Shown: positions 44,661 through 55,314 of the stretch, in pieces | Numbering within the stretch: position 1 is the first letter of the stretch | Layout of the letters: the number at the start of each line of letters is the position of its first letter | DNA from: Bombyx mori | Taxonomy: Eukaryota > Arthropoda > Insecta > Lepidoptera > Bombycidae | Length of the DNA: 64,000 nt | Reading direction: 5' to 3' | Assembly (NCBI RefSeq): GCF_030269925.1 | Contig: NC_085123.1 | Coordinates: forward strand, 3,968,001-4,032,000 | Program-made: the position numbers and the translations under genes | Notes under the pieces: generated by a model | The model's database searches: none | What the model was told of the DNA's origin: nothing | Seen by the model: the letters and a program-made list of their open reading frames with translations, nothing else

Positions 44661-45807
44661 TAATTGACTCCTGTGGAGTGTAATCACGCCATTACAATTG
44701 GGCCTCATATCCCAAAGCATCTGCGGGATCTACATTACGATAATCACTTAAAATATTTATAATGCAAAACGTACACCAATAACAGATAACCTTACTTTAT
44801 TTTCGATCGGCTAAAAACACTCAACAATCGTACCGATAATCTTAGCCATTTCGATTCAGCTTACAATCCGACGTAGGCAGTAGGGTTGATACGCAACGAA
44901 ACATGAGTGACAGCTGTCACGTTAACAGCTTTTATTACTCCATATAAAGATAAACGATAACCGCTAAAAGAGCCATAAACAATGTAAGTTTATGTTCAAA
45001 TGACACATGTTTCAATTATTGTTATCTAGAGATATTCTGCTGTGACATTTGGTACAACCCTATTCTGATTTCGCATCGCAGCGGTGTAGATTAACGCACG
45101 CGATAATCGTTGCTGTTAATTTAATTGTGTACACATTTTTTTCTTTGGCAGATTTGCAACGTATTTTATGAAAATTTTATTGTCTCATTTCATTGGTAAC
45201 TAACTCGCTTTGGCTTTGTTTCTTATTGTGTTTATTACTAATTTCCTATCTATGTATACATATGCCTTCTCATTAAATACTGCTTGATGCAATTGTGATG
45301 CGTTATTATCGTATCGCGTTTATTTATATTTCAGATAAACAATATACCTAATCAATCTATCATCATTGTACCTTCTTTACTTACATAAATAGGCAGAGTT
45401 ATTTATTTAGTTATTGACCTATTGGTTACAACGGCCTTCATATATGATTACGTGCATGATTCTTAAGTATCAACTCGTAATGCTTACTCTATATGACAGC
45501 GTGGATGTAGATACCCATTAAGTAAAATTTCACTTGCATACTAAAACAAGCAAATTAATTTCTTTGCCATACACCAATATATTAAGTATTATAACTGCTA
45601 ATAATTATGTATTTTTGTGTATATGTACGTGTTTTCAATTTATTTATCGATTTAATAATGGATTTTATCTGTATTACTTTGGGTTGACTAGCGAATGACT
45701 TACGCATTAAATCTACAAATATAAACAAATAGATAAGGTGCAATAAATTAAAATTTTACATTATCATACAACTTTCTATTTGAAACAGAGTAGATTCAGT
45801 TTCAATT
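44661..45807. other. No recognisable gene
   Basis: AT-rich, repeat-poor spacer. Confidence 0.45.
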
Positions 45808-46044
45808 CGGTCGGTAGGACCTCATGTGAGTCCACGCGGGTAGGTACCACCACCTGCCTGTTACTGCCGTGAAGCAGTAATGCGTTTCGGTTTGAAGGGT
45901 GGGACAGCCGTTTGAACTATATTTGAGAGCTTAGAACTTATATCTCAAGGTGGGTGGCGCGTTTACGTTGTGCATGTCAATGTGCTCTAGTAACCACTTA
46001 ACACAAGCTCTGAGCTCGTCCACCCATATAAGCACAAAAAAAAA
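45808..46044 (+). repeat. Bm1 SINE, nearly headless copy
   Basis: Starts at TCGGTAGGACCTCATGTGAG and ends AGCACAAAAAAAAA. Body complete with scattered changes. Confidence 0.9.
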
Positions 46045-46317
46045 TCGTTGTCTTCACAAAAATAAACTCTCTTAATACGAATTTCCATGCAACAATAAAA
46101 ATTAAACCTGTTAATCCGAGCCACGCATTACAATGTGTACCCGTTTAAAAGATTATCTGAACGTATTCATCCGCAATCGAGACCTTAGTATTGTGATTGT
46201 CGCATCTGGCAACATTCGGCGGGGTGGCGAGCTGCGAAGTCAAGGGGTCCCTATGTTTATTACAACTATACATTTTTGTGGTTCGATTTCAAATCAGAAA
46301 TTAATTCGGAACATCTA

Positions 46318-46773
46318 TTTTTTTTTATTGCTTTAATGGGTGGACGAGCTCACAGCCCACCTGGTGTTAAGTGGTTACTGGAGCCCATAGACACCTATGA
46401 TGTAAATGCGCCACCCACCTTGAGATATAAGTTCTAAGATCTCAGTATAGTTACAACGGCTCCCCCACCCTTCAAACCGAAACGCATTACTGCTTTACGG
46501 CAGAAAATATCAAGGTTGGCGGTACCTTCCTGTGCGGACTCACAAGAGGTCCTACCTACCACCAGTAATTACGGAAATTATAATTTTGCGGGTTTGATTT
46601 TTATTATACGATGTTATTCCTTCATCGTGGAAGTGATCATGAACATTTGCTAAGTACCTAGCTATGTACATATTTCATTAGAAAAACTAGTACCCACCTG
46701 CGGCATTCGAACACCGGTACATCGCTAAATACAAATCCACCGGACGTCTTATCCTTTAGGCCATGACGACTTC
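46318..46773 (-). repeat. Bm1 SINE, full length
   Basis: Poly-T, body, linker and the tRNA-like head ending TAGGCCATGACGACTTC. An extra CCTA repeat lies at 46550. The longest Bm1 copy in the window. Confidence 0.92.
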
Positions 46774-47061
46774 AAAATTTAGTGTAATAAATCTACAACA
46801 AAACTTAATAGTAATTATAAATTTAATGAGGAATTCTTTAAATATGTAAAAATTCAAACAAATCAGTCGCATGTAATTTTTCGATTTATCTATTTCCAAA
46901 TACGCATATTTTCTGCTCAAATAAATATTATTAAAATCACTTCTACCAGTCGTCGTTGACCGCTAAAACTTCGAAAATTTTACATGACGAAGAAGATTAA
47001 TTCGTAAAAGTGGTTTTAATTATGTCTACTACGGCTTACGATAAAAATAATAAAATAAATA

Positions 47062-47354
47062 TCTCTATATAATATAAAAATGAATTGCTGTTCGTTAGTC
47101 ACGCTAAAACTCGAGAACGGCTTGACCGATTTGGCTAATTTTGGTCTTGAATTATATGTGGAAGTCCAGAGAAGGTTTAAAAGGTAAATAAATATGAAAA
47201 TACTCGGAATTAAATAAAAATTACAATTTTGTTTTTCCTTTGATTCGTCCCCCGTCGGACGGATTCCTTTTGTTTGTTTTAAATTTATTTTATACAAAAG
47301 TTTAGGTCTTTTATTTATCGATTGAGGCACTACGAAGTCTGCCGGGTCAGCTTT
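47062..47354 (+). mobile_element. Probable non-autonomous Helitron, second family
   Basis: Starts TCTCTATATAATATAAAAATG after an A, then GAATTGCTGTTCGTTAGTC, and ends CTGCCGGGTCAGCTTT. From memory, related lepidopteran elements end GGGTCAGCTAG; here the CTAG appears mutated to CTTT. No coding sequence. Confidence 0.45.
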
Positions 47355-47708
47355 TATTAAAATAAATAAAAACAACTCGTACGCCCCAGTGTACATACAA
47401 GGAGACGTGTCTCGATTCATATTCAGAACGCTTCGCCTCCTTACAAGCGCGACGTAAGCGTAAAAAATAATATATTGCCAAGGAAAGTAGGAAAATGATG
47501 AAATATGGGCGCGCCACCGATTCACGGATCCACCGCTCCGTGTCATTAGTACTCGTAAATTTTAAGTCGTACGAAAAAAGAATAGGGATTTAGTTACTAT
47601 TTTCATACGAAAAATTGTTAGGTAATACATAGGTACGTATTATTTAGGTGTAGTGTTTTTGATATCGCTGAGTTTCGTGTCTTAATTCAGACCGTAGATG
47701 CTTTATAA

Positions 47709-48035
47709 TAGACTAGCTTTTGCGCGCGACTCCGTCCGCGTGGAATAGTTACTTTGGTATAACGGTAAATTTTACCCCCCCACTTCATTTACGTAGAAAG
47801 TGAAAATATTTTTGAATTATAGAATGTTAAGGAGCTATTTAAACCCCTATTTTGAAACATTCTTTATTGGTGCTCCACTTGTATTGATCTTAGCGTGATG
47901 TTATATAGCCTATAGCCTTCCTTAATAAATAGGCTATCTAACACTGAAAGAATTTTTCAAATCGTACCAGCAGTTCCTGAGATTAGCGCGTTCAAACAAA
48001 CAAACTCTTCAGCTTTATAATATTAGTATAGATTA
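47709..48035 (+). repeat. Dispersed repeat, CR1/Zenon- or SINE-like
   Basis: Starts ACTAGCTTTTGCGCGCGACTC, includes GCCTATAGCCTTCCTTAATA and ends AAACTCTTCAGCTTTATAATATTAGTATAGATT-type text, a tail seen widely in Lepidoptera. Classification is uncertain. Confidence 0.5.
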
Positions 48036-48079
48036 TTATATGATAAATAAAAATCCACAGTAGTTTCTCATTTTGAATC

Positions 48080-48175
48080 GTCCGTGATGACGAAAACTGT
48101 AAAGTATTTGAAATGACCGAAATAGTAAAAGGAAAAAAGAAAATCGCGATTAAAATGTAAAAGTAGTACCTACCT
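48080..48175. repeat. Dispersed repeat (GTGACGAAAACTGTAAAG family)
   Basis: CCGTGATGACGAAAACTGTA, AGTATTTGAAATGACCGAAA and TAAAAGTAGT recur from 2.3, 6.47 and 54.87 kb. Confidence 0.45.
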
Positions 48176-48596
48176 ATTACAGTATTAATTAATAATCTTT
48201 GACAGTTTTTTTTTTAATATATGTAGGAGAACCCACAATTATTAACATCATCGTCAGACATCATAGGGGCGATAGGGTGATCGAGCTAAAAAAAAAATTT
48301 AATAGGTACACTAACCACGTTTGTTGTCTTAGAACTATTTAGAAATGTTCTCTTGACGTTAGCAAACGAAAACGAATGACAGTTCTTAGGACGGAGACAC
48401 CGCTCTTCAAGAAGGCTGGTTGGTAAGTGTGTAGTGGCGTCTATACGCCTCCATCGGATAGGCTCTGTCGTGGCACGTTAGCCGAGCTCCGACGATACCG
48501 CAATCGTGCTGCCATCTCTCGGGAATCGTGCTGCGTTTCGTTTAGCTACCATACTAATGACCGTCTTCGACTTAAATATTATTATAATTCTTTTTT

Positions 48597-49031
48597 ACGC
48601 ACCCACTTCGATAAAGCGGCACGACACGAGAACCCTCTCATCGTGGCCGCCGGTAACTACATTCCCGATCCTGCGGAAAGAATGGAGAGCAGTCGACGTC
48701 GCCCCAAACACGTCTACTCGGATCCTCCCGATCCACTAACGGTGCTTCTAGGTACTTCAAGCACCGGTCACCGTTCTCGTCGAACCCGTCGCTTGCGACG
48801 AAGGACTCGACGAGTAAATTAACTCTCAGACTCAAACCACTGAGTTTCTTGCCGGATCTTCTCAGTGGGTCGCGTTTCCGATCCGGTGGTAGATTCTGCG
48901 AAGCACGGCTCTTGCTAGGGTTCGTGTTAGCAACGTCGTCAGACGTCAGTCGTGAGCTCACCTACTAGTTAAGGTTACGCTGGAATAGTCTTTCAAGGCT
49001 ACCAGCTTAGGTAGGAAAAAAAAAAACGCAC
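48597..49031 (+). mobile_element. Family A LINE, truncated copy with ORF2 end
   Basis: Flanked by ACGCAC (48597-48602 and 49026-49031). The frame 48603-48822 encodes FDKAARHENPLIVAAGNYIP, then RRRPKHVYSDPPDPLTVLLG and RRLRRRTRRVN, followed by the family A 3' region and a poly-A. The hairpin is CACTGAG/CTCAGTG. Confidence 0.85.
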
Positions 49032-49246
49032 ATTGCGCGCACGGACGCTTTGTGTTAGCCCTGGCTACCGGCTAAAGTTTATGAGGAAAAGTAGAACTAT
49101 AATTTTCGTGGATGTGTTTAAAAATTAAATATAAAATATATATTTATATTAATACAAGTACATTCAATAAAAAAACATCGCATACGTGTTCTTAAGCTGT
49201 TAAAAGATGGAATGGCGAATCGGAACTACACATTATTTTAAATAAT

Positions 49247-49465
49247 ACTAGCGACCCGCCCTCGCTTCGCTTCGGAAACTATAATTTATTATTGATTTCT
49301 CCACTATTCCATGGATCTTATTATACATATAAACCTTCCTCTTCAATCACTCTATCTATTAAAAAAAACCGCATCAACATCCGTTGCGTAGTTTTAAAGA
49401 TTTAAGCATACATAGGTATATAGGGACAGAGAAAGCGACTTTGTTTTATACTATATAGTGATAGT
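49247..49465 (+). repeat. Dispersed repeat (ACTAGCGACCCGCCCTCGC family), longer copy
   Basis: ACTAGCGACCCGCCCTCGC, an internal section absent from the 22.2-kb copy (CATCAACATCCGTTGCGTAG), then AAGCATACATAGG and AAAGCGACTTTGTTTTATAC. Confidence 0.6.
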
Positions 49466-49469
49466 GATA

Positions 49470-49960
49470 TATCTAGGAGGAAACCTTAGCTTAAAGCTCG
49501 CATTAACCGTTCACGTTCCGTCAAAGTATTAATTTCATCCGTGTAGTATTTAATACGTTTTTATTGTGTCATCGTTATCGGAATTGCTAGAAGAATATTC
49601 TGGAAAGCAACGCTTTTTTGGTCTGTCACGGAATCCCTATCTTGAATTTCATCCTGCCCTCCCATTAAGTGGATTTTCATTTTTCCCGGCCCTCGGTCGT
49701 CGTCTCGTTTTTATTTATTTTTCATCGCCCCGGGCCCCGACGCGGTATTACATCGACCGTTTTGTTTTTTTTTACTGCGATACACACCCACAAATGCACC
49801 TATTATTTTTATAGGACGCGCTCCTGATGATATTGTTTGATGGTACAATGTGTTTTTTAAGGTAAACCGCCTGTATCAGAGTTGGTTTTTCTATTCGAAA
49901 AGGAAAATATATGTCGTTTAAAAATAAACAAAAAGAGCAAATTTATTAGCAAACCGAATT
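49470..49960. other. Unassigned; GC-rich patch
   Basis: No gene called. The part 49655-49765 (TCCCGGCCCTCGGTCGTCG, CGCCCCGGGCCCCGACGCGG) is GC-rich within AT-rich DNA and overlaps an 82-codon frame without motifs. Confidence 0.35.
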
Positions 49961-49961
49961 A

Positions 49962-50217
49962 ACAATTGAATATGCAATTTCGAAAAGGGCTGACATCTCT
50001 GAAAATGTAAAATGAAAAAAAACTGATTATTTTCTAAAGCAGTGTAAAATTTAAAATATTAACTTTTGAGATATATTTTAGTGCTAATTAGCAATTGAAA
50101 ATTACTGGAATTATTATAGAATGGGTGTAGGTAAGCCTCAAAACTACATGTATATGAAAAAACGTATTTGACAAAATATGCGACATGTGCCCTTTTCGAA
50201 ATTGCATATTCAATTGT
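49962..50217. mobile_element. Short MITE with perfect 29-bp inverted ends
   Basis: ACAATTGAATATGCAATTTC plus GAAAAGGGC at 49962-49990 is repeated as its exact reverse complement at 50189-50217. The 256-bp element is AT-rich and has no coding sequence. I could not see a clear target duplication (flanks GAATTA and GATTCA), so the superfamily is unknown. Confidence 0.7.
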
Positions 50218-50244
50218 GATTCAGACAGTATTTCTAAAATTATT

Positions 50245-50455
50245 AGGTTTTAGCCGCAGTTTCGTCGGCGTGATTAAAGAAAAGTGTTAGATGAAGTTTT
50301 CCGTGGGAATGAGATGATTTTTCGGGATAAAAGGTAGCCTGTGTCACGCTCCTGATCTTAAACTATCACTTAAATAAATAAATATATCAATCCATTGATT
50401 CGATTTGACTTAAAGAAGAACAAACAAACACACACATTCACATTAATAAAATTAT
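50245..50455 (+). repeat. Dispersed repeat, CR1/Zenon- or SINE-like, second copy
   Basis: CCGCAGTTTCGTCGGCGTG, then GGGATAAAAGGTAGCCTGTG and AAACAAACACACACATTCAC. Same general class as the 47.7-kb repeat but a different family member. Confidence 0.45.
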
Positions 50456-50679
50456 TATGTATTGTATTGACATCGGTAGGTACTTGATGCACGTGCAAAT
50501 TTTCAAGATAATCGAACATTTTGAATTCAGTTAATATTAATGGTTAATAATAATGGTTCGTGAAATAATAATAATAATATTTAAGCCTTTTTATTTCCTA
50601 CTAAATATTTTATCAATTATTAACAAGTATAATCACTTAACTAATTTAATACACTTTGGTAGTCTTAAGTAGAAACCTC

Positions 50680-50790
50680 ATATTAGGTAAAGTCCTTTGC
50701 AATCTTTTTCCAGTTTGGACCGGCTGTCCTTATAATCTCATCTTCCCAACGAGTCAATGGTCTACCTCTGTCCCTTTTACCTAGTGTTCA
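50680..50790 (-). pseudogene. RTE-like LINE ORF, C-terminal scrap
   Basis: The minus strand reads KRDRGRPLTRWEDEIIRTAG followed by PNWKKIAKD, the KRxRGRPxTRWxD motif typical of the RTE C-terminal tail. Nothing else of the element is left. Confidence 0.6.
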
Positions 50791-51200
50791 AGTCAGGTTC
50801 ATGAAATTAAACAATCCAAAATCAATTTTCTAGAAACATCACATTTTTGCCAAAAAGTAATCAATATTCATTATACCAACAAACCCTGATTAAGGTGTAA
50901 TAGTTTAGCCGAAACTCCCATAATCTCAAAACAAAACAAAATTTCAACAACGCATTTTTGGGATGGTACCTACGTCCTTATTTCATACGCATCAGTTATA
51001 CGTCAGATAAACAATTGTGATGTGGCCAAAAACACGTCAAGGGAAAGTATTTGAGCTTTAAAGTGTACGGGAATTGTAAAATTTGGAGTAGAAATTACGA
51101 CATGGCCACAAATCCAGCATTTATGCGCAAATGTGTTCTTTGTTGACATGTTGAGGAATATGAACAACGACCGCCTCGGTGGTGCGGTAATCCGATAGAC
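50791..51200. other. Unassigned spacer
   Basis: AT-rich, nothing recognised. Confidence 0.4.
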
Positions 51201-51204
51201 ACAG

Positions 51205-51378
51205 CCACATATCATATGTGGACACAGCTCACTGAGTTTCTCGCCGGATCTTCTCAGCGGGTCGCGATTCCGATCCGGTGGTAGATCCTGCGAAGCATTG
51301 CTCTTGCTAGGGCCAATGTTAGCAAATTCTGCCAAGCTGCAATGGTCCCTCAAACTATTAACGAATAGGTAGGAAAAA
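51205..51378 (+). repeat. Family A LINE, 3' tail
   Basis: CACTGAGTTTCTCGCCGGATC, GCGAAGCATTGCTCTTGCTA and an A-rich end. One hairpin side has the family G base and the other the family A base, so the stem is mismatched. Confidence 0.75.
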
Positions 51379-51509
51379 AAGGATCTGCAGTAATTAGCGC
51401 TCTTGACTGCTGGACTGAGGGTTCGATTTTCAAATTAGAGAAACATTTGTGTGGTAAGCAGGTATGTTTGCTCATTGTCTGGGTGTTTAATAGCTATATA
51501 TGTACATAA

Positions 51510-51944
51510 TCTATAAATTAATACGAAAAAAAAAACTTTGCACCCTTTTTCACGAAAATTGCGCGGACGGAGGAGTATGAAATTTCCCACACTTATAGAG
51601 TAGAAACATATAGTATAGTAGAGAATGATATATATTTTTTTTAAATTACATATTAAATCAATAAAAAAAACATTACACACACTGGCATGTATTTGAAATA
51701 CACACATAATGTACTATATATACTTTTTGTTTATTGTCAAATTTTCGTTTATTGCTTAAAGTCTATGGTCAAATTGAGAACAGGTTGATATTGTTCATCT
51801 TTAATATTATTTGTCTGCAGTGTAGTCCTGGCGAAATTTGTGATTATAGAAGTATAATAGTCTTTGACAATAGAACCATAATAATGTTCAAACTTATAAT
51901 TTCAAATAATTATAGTCGAATTTCGACTACTGCGAGATCACTAG
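51510..51944 (+). mobile_element. Non-autonomous Helitron, copy 2
   Basis: A|TCTATAAATT start, hairpin TAGTCGAA-T-TTCGACTA (51913-51929), CACTAG|T end. 435 bp, no coding sequence. Same family as 20661-21083 and 54949-55314. Confidence 0.85.
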
Positions 51945-51987
51945 TATATTTAAAGGTTATAAGTATGACTGTCATTCTCTAGTTCCC

Positions 51988-52032
51988 AGAGTATACGGAT
52001 ATATTTAGTATACGGATATATTTAGTATACTT
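51988..52032. repeat. Short tandem repeat
   Basis: The unit GTATACGGATATATTTA occurs twice in a row with a third partial copy. Confidence 0.7.
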
Positions 52033-52550
52033 AGTCCTAGTTTGGTGCCAGATGACCGTGTTTGCCTTATTCCCGGTTATTATTATAATATTATTTATTA
52101 GAATAGAGGATTTGATGACTTTTTGATGGGAAATCGAGAAGTCAATAATTTTTGTGTAAATTGTTTTATTTTGTTAGTATTTCTTCAGGATTAAATGTGT
52201 ATCAAAGGTGGTTTTTAATAACAGTTATTAACTATTTAGCATCTATAAAAGTGCACAAGTATGGGTAAGTAAAATTAAGTTCCTGGACGTGACTTCACGA
52301 ATTCCTCCGAAAAGCCCGCTGAAATCACAGTAAACTCCCACAATTTTAACGTTATTAGTGGAACGTAATTTCATCTCAGTGAAATTACAATTTCAAAGAC
52401 GTTTGCGTTCACTGGTACATATTGTTTTGACGACGTATTGATTTCAATTGACAATATTGAAATTGCATTAGTGACTATTACCATATTTATTGCAGTAGCA
52501 ACCTTTCAATGAAACTCAATATTCATCTATTCGTTTATGCTGAAATCCAT
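52033..52550. other. Unassigned spacer
   Basis: AT-rich, nothing recognised. Confidence 0.4.
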
Positions 52551-52551
52551 T

Positions 52552-52783
52552 TTTTTTACTGCTTAGATGGGTGGACGAGCTCACAGCCCACCTGGTGTTC
52601 TGTGGTTACTGGAGCCCATGGACATCTACAACATAAATGCGCCACCCACCTTGAGATATAAGTTCTAAGATCTCAAGTATAGTTACACCCTTCAAACCGA
52701 AATGCATTACTGCTTCACGGCAGAAATAGGCAGGGCGGTGGTACCCACCCGCGCGGACTCTCAAAAGGTCCTACCATCAGTAA
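52552..52783 (-). repeat. Bm1 SINE, headless copy
   Basis: Reversed body ending CCTACCATCAGTAAAAATT at the common headless breakpoint. A small deletion removes the CGGCTGCC words near 52686. Confidence 0.9.
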
Positions 52784-53200
52784 AAATTAATGTACTATAT
52801 TAGCTATAAAATGATTCGCTTCCACTAAAAGCGTTATAGTGAAACTGCGATACGAATGTGGGTTGCGGTAACTTTTTTTCTAAAGACAAAGGGAAAGGTT
52901 ATGATCTAAAGTTGTCGATTCAGGCACAGATAACATAAAACAAGATTGAACCGTCCGGGTTTCGCTGATCTGTGCGCGCTGCATACACTATCTGTTTACA
53001 GCTTTGTAGCTGTTTTACTTTAATACTGGACGTGTTTATGCAGAATATAATAGTATACTATTATAGAATAGGATCAAGTTTATTGTACACCAAAATAAAC
53101 ACATGCGAAATATTGAATAAAAAAGTTCAATGGGCTGGACCAATTTTGACGGGACTTTCACTGACAGGTAGCTGATAAGGAGTAATTTAGGCTACTTTTT
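52784..53200. other. Unassigned spacer
   Basis: AT-rich. A 67-codon frame at 52972-53175 has no motif. Confidence 0.35.
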
Positions 53201-53204
53201 TTAG

Positions 53205-53330
53205 ACTAGCTTCGCTCCGCGGTGTCACCCGCGATACGACAATAACCGCGGGTAACATTGCGGGACTCAACTATCAATAATAAAATTTAATGTTTCCGAA
53301 GCGAAGCGAGGGCGGGTCGCTAGTTGGATA
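53205..53330 (-). repeat. Dispersed repeat (ACTAGCGACCCGCCCTCGC family), reversed
   Basis: Ends CCGAAGCGAAGCGAGGGCGG and GTCGCTAGT, the reverse of the 22.2- and 49.2-kb repeats. The left part has CACCCGCG and CCGCGGGT words that can pair. Confidence 0.5.
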
Positions 53331-53399
53331 TAATATAATGACGATATAGAAAGCGAAATTGAATCGTAAAAGTAATTTTAATCATGTTCTAGAAATTTA

Positions 53400-53845
53400 C
53401 GTGTTTATTTTATAAAAAAACAATTGAAAACGCCACAAAGCGATTTGTTAATGATGTCGCGAGTCCGTAGTTACATTTGTTCTAAAAAATCCTGGATTCT
53501 TGCGTACTTACCGCATAAATGTCTCCACGATTCCGTTTGCGCACTTCGTCATTGGCTAACAAAATAGCTCAATCTATTCCGTGTGACCTTTTCCTGGCCG
53601 ACCGTAGCGGCATTACGTTTTATTTTATTCAAACGTGGACGACGAAACAAATAAACTAGAATGATGTATTTAGGAGCGACCCACAAAATAAGGTGTTCTG
53701 TGACCGCTGATCTTTCTTATTTGGTACATCTGCTATGTTCATTTTTTTCTTGGCAAACGCTGACGCGGTCTACTTGGTAGAGGACTGTCTTTGCGATTGA
53801 CGCTATTGAAGGTGTACCTGAATACGTGGCCTCTTAATGACGTAT
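53400..53845. other. Unassigned spacer
   Basis: Nothing recognised. Confidence 0.35.
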
Positions 53846-53852
53846 TATTTGA

Positions 53853-53925
53853 ATTCGTCGTGGCCTAAAGGATGGGAATGGCGGCGATACGACTATACCG
53901 ATGTTTAAATCCTCTGTGAAAATAT
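53853..53925 (+). repeat. Bm1 SINE head-like remnant
   Basis: TTCGTCGTGGCCTAAAGGATG keeps the Bm1 box A region; the B box and body are lost or unrecognisable. Confidence 0.4.
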
Positions 53926-54034
53926 TATAAAATTCTTTATAACGTATTTAACACAATAAGTTTGTCCAGGATGAATGAGTAACAGCGTAAGGTAAAAATA
54001 ACTTATTTTAATAAAATTTAGAATTAAGATTGCA

Positions 54035-54372
54035 TTACGCTTTTTTTTTTACAATAAAATCATTTTTTCTTAAACTATTTTTAATTCAAATTTATTAAAA
54101 TTTATTTCCTATTTTTTAGTTGGATTATCTATAAAAGCATATTTTTTAAGTTTTTTTAAACTATTATTTATTTTTAATTTTTTAATTGAATTTCAATTTT
54201 TTTTTCTTTTTTTTCAATTTTTTTTTAAATATTGAGTTGTCATCGGTCCTCAATAAGTATACCAAATTTTGAGTTAATCCGACGTTTTGAAGGGGGTCAA
54301 AATCATGTTCAAAAATTCCGTTACAAACATACATATTATATACGTCTGAAGCTAATAAAAGCGTATTAAAAA
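54035..54372 (-). repeat. Unclassified dispersed repeat, copy 2 (inverted)
   Basis: Reverse complement of the 42.6-kb repeat over its whole length: GTATACCAAATTTTGAGTTA, CGTTTTGAAGGGGGTCAAAA and CGTCTGAAGCTAATAAAAGC. Confidence 0.65.
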
Positions 54373-54474
54373 AAAAACAAAATTCGACAAATGTCATTAC
54401 AGATTTTCTAGCGCCGAAAGCGCAACAAAGTCATTGTTCCGCACAGACGTGTAATTGTTATTATGTCGCGTTGA

Positions 54475-54700
54475 GCAATCGTGTCTCGCTGTAATCCTTT
54501 TGTGTAATTTACGAGCGCCGGATAGCGTACGTATCGGCTGGATCAATCAGTAATTAAAACGGAACAGCAACAAAGTCCCGTATCGGGTACAGGCGCCGCC
54601 GAAAGTGCTAATCCCGGTGAATCTATGAGCGCAAACAAATGAAGGCGCGCGGTCACGTGCCTGCCGCGTGCGCTGCGATTGTGTTAGCATTACAGAGATA
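54475..54700. other. GC-rich unique patch
   Basis: GAGCGCCGGATAGCGTACG, AGGCGCCGCCGAAAGTGC and GGCGCGCGGTCACGTGCCTG in AT-rich surroundings. No frame or repeat match. Possibly conserved non-coding DNA. Confidence 0.3.
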
Positions 54701-54864
54701 TTCGAACTATTACTGGACAGTTATCGCGTTATCTTCGGAGGATCGGTTCGTCCTGGATTAAGCGTGCCCTGGGAACCGCAAGAAAACTATATCGTTGCCA
54801 TTTTGCACCATTCGATGTACTAGGATATTCTATCAGCCTTTATTTAGCATAATATTCAGGTTCA

Positions 54865-54948
54865 ATAATGCCTTAGTCGTTTGTGACCACGAAAACTAAA
54901 GTGAAGTATTCGAAACGATGCTTAATTAAGCTGTCAAAGTAGTTTTAA
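54865..54948. repeat. Dispersed repeat (GTGACCACGAAAAC family)
   Basis: GTTTGTGACCACGAAAACTA, AAGTATTCGAAACGATGC and AAAGTAGTTTTAA, directly followed by a Helitron inserted in its tail. Confidence 0.5.
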
Positions 54949-55314
54949 TCTATATATTAATACGTGAAGCAAAAACTTTGTATCCCTTTTTACGAAAATT
55001 GCGCGGACGGGGGAATATGAAATTTTCCACACTTATAGAGAATATAGAGAAGAAGTGCACAATGCTAATATATTTTTTAAATAATGCATATAAGATGCAT
55101 TAAATCAATAAAGAAAACATTACACACACTACATACCATGTATTTGTTGTCAAATTGAGAATAGATTAAATATTGTTTGTCTTTGTTAATATTTTTTATA
55201 GTGTAGTCTTGGCGAAATTTGTGATTTTAGAAGTATAAAATACAATCATAATAGTGTACAAACTTACAATTCCAATTAATTATAGTCGAATTTCGACTAC
55301 TGCGGGACCTCTAG
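54949..55314 (+). mobile_element. Non-autonomous Helitron, copy 3
   Basis: A|TCTATATATTAATACGTGAAG start, hairpin TAGTCGAA-T-TTCGACTA (55283-55299), GGGACCTCTAG|T end. 366 bp; shorter than the other copies because of an internal deletion around 55145. Confidence 0.87.
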
